Part shown: one piece after another, positions 60,886-64,000 of the stretch
Position numbering within the stretch: position 1 is the first letter of the stretch
Layout of the letters: every line of letters begins with the position of its first letter
DNA from: Apostichopus japonicus
Lineage: Eukaryota > Echinodermata > Holothuroidea > Aspidochirotida > Stichopodidae
Assembly (NCBI RefSeq): GCF_037975245.1
Contig: NC_092580.1
Location: 9,583,001-9,647,000, forward strand
Reading direction: 5' to 3'
DNA: 64,000 nucleotides
Notes under the pieces: generated by a model
Seen by the model: the letters and a program-made list of their open reading frames with translations, nothing else
What the model was told of the DNA's origin: nothing
Databases searched by the model: none
Translations under genes and position numbers: made by a program

Positions 60886-61563
60886 GAAGACTGTCAGTCA
60901 AGTAAGGCCAAGGTACCACTCCGGCCTTCCTAATGACACCAGATCCTTGGTCTGCAAGGCATTGAAGTCTTAATTAAGTGACTGCTCTGACCTAGTTTGA
61001 AGACTGTCAGTCAAGTAAGGCCAAGGTACCACTCCGGCCTTCCTAATGACACCAGATCCTTGGTCTGCAAGGCATTGAAGTCTTAATTAAGTGACTGCTC
61101 TGACCTAGTTTGAAGACTGTCAGTCAAGGAAGGCCAAGGTACCACTCCGGCCTTCCTAATGACACCAGATCCTTGGTCTGCAAGGCATTGAAGTCTTAAT
61201 TAAGTGACTGCTCTGACCTAGTTTGAAGGCTGTCAGTCAAGTAAGGCCAAGGTACCACTCCGGCCTTCCTAATGACACCAGATCCTTGGTCTGCAAGGCA
61301 TTGAAGTCTTAGTTAAGTGACTGCTCTGACCTAGTTTGAAGACTGTCAGTCAAGGAAGGCCAAGGTACCACTCCGGCCTTCCTAATGACACCAGATCCTT
61401 GGTCTACAAGGCATTGAAGTCTTAATTAAGTGACTGCTCTGACCTAGTTTGAAGACTGTCAGTCAAGTAAGGCCAAGGTACCACTCCGGCCTTCCTAATG
61501 ACACCAGATCCTTGGTCTGCAAGGCATTGAAGTCTTAGTTAAGTGACTGCTCTGACCTAGTTT
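60886..61563 (+). repeat. 113-bp tandem repeat, 6 copies
   Basis: Copies start at 60886, 60999, 61112, 61225, 61338 and 61451 (GAAGACTGTCAGTCAAG). They are nearly identical, differing at about four sites. Each copy contains a potential hairpin, AAGGCC ... GGCCTT around GGTACC, and a TTAATTAAG site. No ORF is supported. Confidence 0.97.
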
Positions 61564-63503
61564 GCTTCAGCAGTAAAAAGATGGGATGCCTATTGTCTTG
61601 GTCTAAACATCTAGGAAGAGAAATGTCTAAACCACTTGATTCACCTTTGACTTCTCAGTTAATCCCTATTCTAGCCACCACTGATACCAAACAGGAATCC
61701 AGGGGCATGTATGAGGTGTTCATTTCCCTCTCTTCAAACCCACACAAAAAACTCAAAAGTAGTTGTTAGCACAATTACATGAAACCTAAAATTATAAACC
61801 TAAGTTACAGCCTAAATATGCCTCAGAATACACAGAAATATATACAGAAACTCTCATTTCGATTTAATTTTTTCCCTGATCCCTAACTTATGTGGGTGTT
61901 GGCTTTAGTGACCTCAGGGCCAAACTAAAATCAAACTTGTGAGTTGCCAAAGTCTGAAGTTTTGATCATGAATGCAGTACAGACAGTAGTCAGACACAGA
62001 ACAATACATTTGATTAGCCAAGCACAGCTGTGCAAACTTGGCAGCTGATAAAGGAAACAGTGATCTCATAATGAATCGTCTCTGGGAGGAACTCAACGCA
62101 GCCGGAAGCAATCACACAAAGGGTGTTGCAAAGGGGTTTTGAGGGACAGGGTACTGAACAGATCATAGGAGAGGAGACAAAGGTGGAAACTCATTCAAAG
62201 TAGGATAAATAAACAAGGAATAGTTGTTTAGACTGCAACCAGTAGACAAAGTCAACATGAAATTGAAAGGGAACAACATGTGTATTAGTATTAATGGATA
62301 CAAGTGTCATCAAAGACATTCCTAGCTAGAAATATACCAATTTTAAGTGATTAGATTATTAGGTGTTGCATGGGTAGATGGCATTAGTCTGCCTATTGCA
62401 TGTGATCGAAAATAGCAAATATTCAGTAATGGGTTAAGACTGTTATTCCATTTTAATATCTCATTCTTCCTTCTCATTCTACAATGACTCCCCATCCCTT
62501 AACCCCATTACTGCTGCCTCTGTCATTTCACTCCCCAGTTGAAACCCTGTTCATCCCAGATTTGTGTCTAGTGTCCTCAATATTTCAATAGGTGCTTAAA
62601 AGGTCGTCTCTCTGAAAAATATGGAAACTCTGTGCAACATTTAACCAAATCCAATATCACCCGAAAATTGTAATTACTGAAGATGAGAACAGTTTAAATA
62701 TCATCTAACTTTCTACATTCCAATTTCTCTTCATGAACAATGGTCAACCTAAATTGTTTTAGTGGCCTCCCTAATCAAGTGTCTGGTTTTTTTTTTCAAT
62801 ATGAAGTCATTAAAACCCAAGGTTATTTTATATGTGTTGCCAATTTCCTGGGATGTACCACACCTGTCAAGTGACAAGAATGCAATTGATCAAACTAAGG
62901 TGCAGCTTTTCAAGATTGTTTGACAACATGAACCATAATAGCAAGTAACTTTTGAAAACTTGTAGTTTTTTTTCTTCCAAAAATTGTCTGGCACACTCTT
63001 TGTTCTATGAAATCAGATGCAAAGACAACTTGGAAGTTTGTAAAAGTGATGCTTGTCTCTTAATTAAATTTAAGTGAAAGTTGAATAGTGAAGCTAGTGG
63101 ATTGCATTGTTGCAATAGGCTGCATTCAGTAGCTAACAGGTTCTGTCTTCATTATACCACTGTACTGTACTCCCATTACTTAGTCCTGTATAGTCCCCAC
63201 CCCCCCCCTCCCCCTTCAACCAACCTCCTGCTTCTAATTTAATGTTCACTTCGGCCTAGAATGAATGACCTGCAGTATCTACCCTCAACATTTCAGTCAT
63301 ATTTAAGACAGAAATCGATGCATGCTAGTCTCTCTGTTTCTTCATAGATCTGTGAATAATTTCCTAATTTGCTTTCCTAGTACAAAGAAATTCTGAAGTG
63401 TAAAAGATTAATGAAATGTCACCAAACTATCTTCTGTCATGGATTCTAAAAGAAGAAAAAGAAAAAAGGATCTTACATAAGGGATGTTGTTGCATTTCCT
63501 TAC
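61564..63503. other. Unique sequence, no gene confirmed
   Basis: Open stretches at 61581-61769 (plus) and 61914-62111 (minus) lack family motifs and splice context. A C-rich patch lies near 63200. Confidence 0.4.
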
Positions 63504-63670
63504 AGGAACCTTTGATAAGTTCTTCAAATTACTGATTTCATCATATGTTATTAAATGAATCAGAACGTCCCATTCTTCATCCTGATCATCTCTTGTTATG
63601 TTCTCTTTGTAGAATCCATTCTTGATGTGGCGTGGCAACCTTGGATGAGCACTCATTGATATTGACAGAA
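63504..63670 (-). CDS. Candidate exon, function unknown
   Basis: An acceptor-like ATGTTGAGCAG is followed by 2 bases and 55 open codons to a donor GGTTCCT|GTAAGG. The peptide is SISMSAHPRLPRHIKNGFYK, then ENITRDDQDEEWDVLIHLIT, then YDEISNLKNLSKVP. It is rich in charged residues, looks globular and may begin at the internal Met (63656). No family is recognised. Exon-like composition and both splice signals support it; isolation argues against. Confidence 0.4.
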
Positions 63671-64000
63671 CTGCTCAACATGGATGTAGAGGAGTTTATT
63701 AAAAGGACATCAAAAGGCAAAGAGCTTGCTTTCTAAAGAAATTACTGATGAGAGATGAGACAATTGTCAGGGGAAAGACATCATTTATAAACCTTTGAAC
63801 TTTAAAAAGGGCCACAACAGGTTGTATATGTCTTGAAGTATTTTGTAATGTATGTCTTACCAATGCTGTCATGGCATTGATGCACATGGAATTGCATTAA
63901 AATGATGCGACAGATTCAAACAAGAAGGACAGAATTAACTGTTGTTCCAACTTCTGTGTGAAGTTACTACTGTGAATTTTCTCTTCTGAGCCCTAAGACT
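63671..64000. other. Unique sequence, no exon confirmed
   Basis: A donor-like AGCATTG|GTAAGA on the minus strand near 63862 has no convincing acceptor upstream. It could be part of the gene to which 63504-63670 belongs. Confidence 0.3.

Overview
This window looks like animal (eukaryotic) genomic DNA: AT-rich, very repeat-dense and gene-poor. It contains chordate/echinoderm-style LINE reverse transcriptases, hAT-like elements, long minisatellites, and short exons with GT-AG splice signals. CCTAGGCCTA-rich intronic sequence near 45.1-45.4 kb and the dispersed TGACCTTTGACC ... GAGATATCGTG repeat suggest a marine deuterostome, most likely an echinoderm. That placement is inference. There are no bacterial operons, CRISPR arrays or rRNA genes.

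Layout. 1-3161: a LINE with an intact endonuclease plus reverse transcriptase ORF and a TTATC-repeat tail. It abuts a 22-bp satellite-like array (3163-7316) that has higher-order duplication and inverted blocks. 7765-9228: a long imperfect inverted repeat. 9936-11191: a hAT-like element with perfect 14-bp terminal inverted repeats (TIRs) and a perfect 8-bp target site duplication (TSD). 12.0-16.5 kb: TA and ATT microsatellites, two decayed LINE 3' fragments and a dispersed ~140-bp repeat. 16.96-19.55 kb: an 85-bp tandem array. 19.9-22.3 kb: smaller arrays.

The best cellular gene lies on the minus strand. Exon 27228-27419 and terminal exon 22361-22578 join in phase and together give most of a netrin-like (TIMP-type, NTR) domain with a Thr-rich tail. 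The 4.6-kb intron between them holds a MITE-like element (24315-25062), a 79-bp x 6 array and a solitary hAT end. Upstream exons were not found. A further candidate plus-strand exon is at 36740-37032. Weaker candidate minus-strand exons are at 60310-60407 and 63504-63670.

34.6-42.1 kb is a transposon cluster. Two copies of one hAT-like family have 5-bp TSDs, and one carries a nested second hAT-like element with an 8-bp TSD. There is also a palindromic-repeat element with TIRs (39557-40454) and fragments of the nested family. 43-64 kb is mostly unique sequence interrupted by tandem arrays: 45 bp (49.3-49.97 kb), 219 bp x 5 (52.5-53.6 kb), a 6-kb 43-bp minisatellite (53.8-59.85 kb) and 113 bp x 6 (60.9-61.6 kb).

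The most novel signal is a set of elements whose ends share a TATGG[A/C]AAGCC-type start but whose cores are different arrays of short self-complementary words. Two have both TIRs (24315-25062, 39557-40454), one has a single clear end (21566), and the large 22-bp array may be a fourth. Tandem arrays occupy roughly a quarter of the window.
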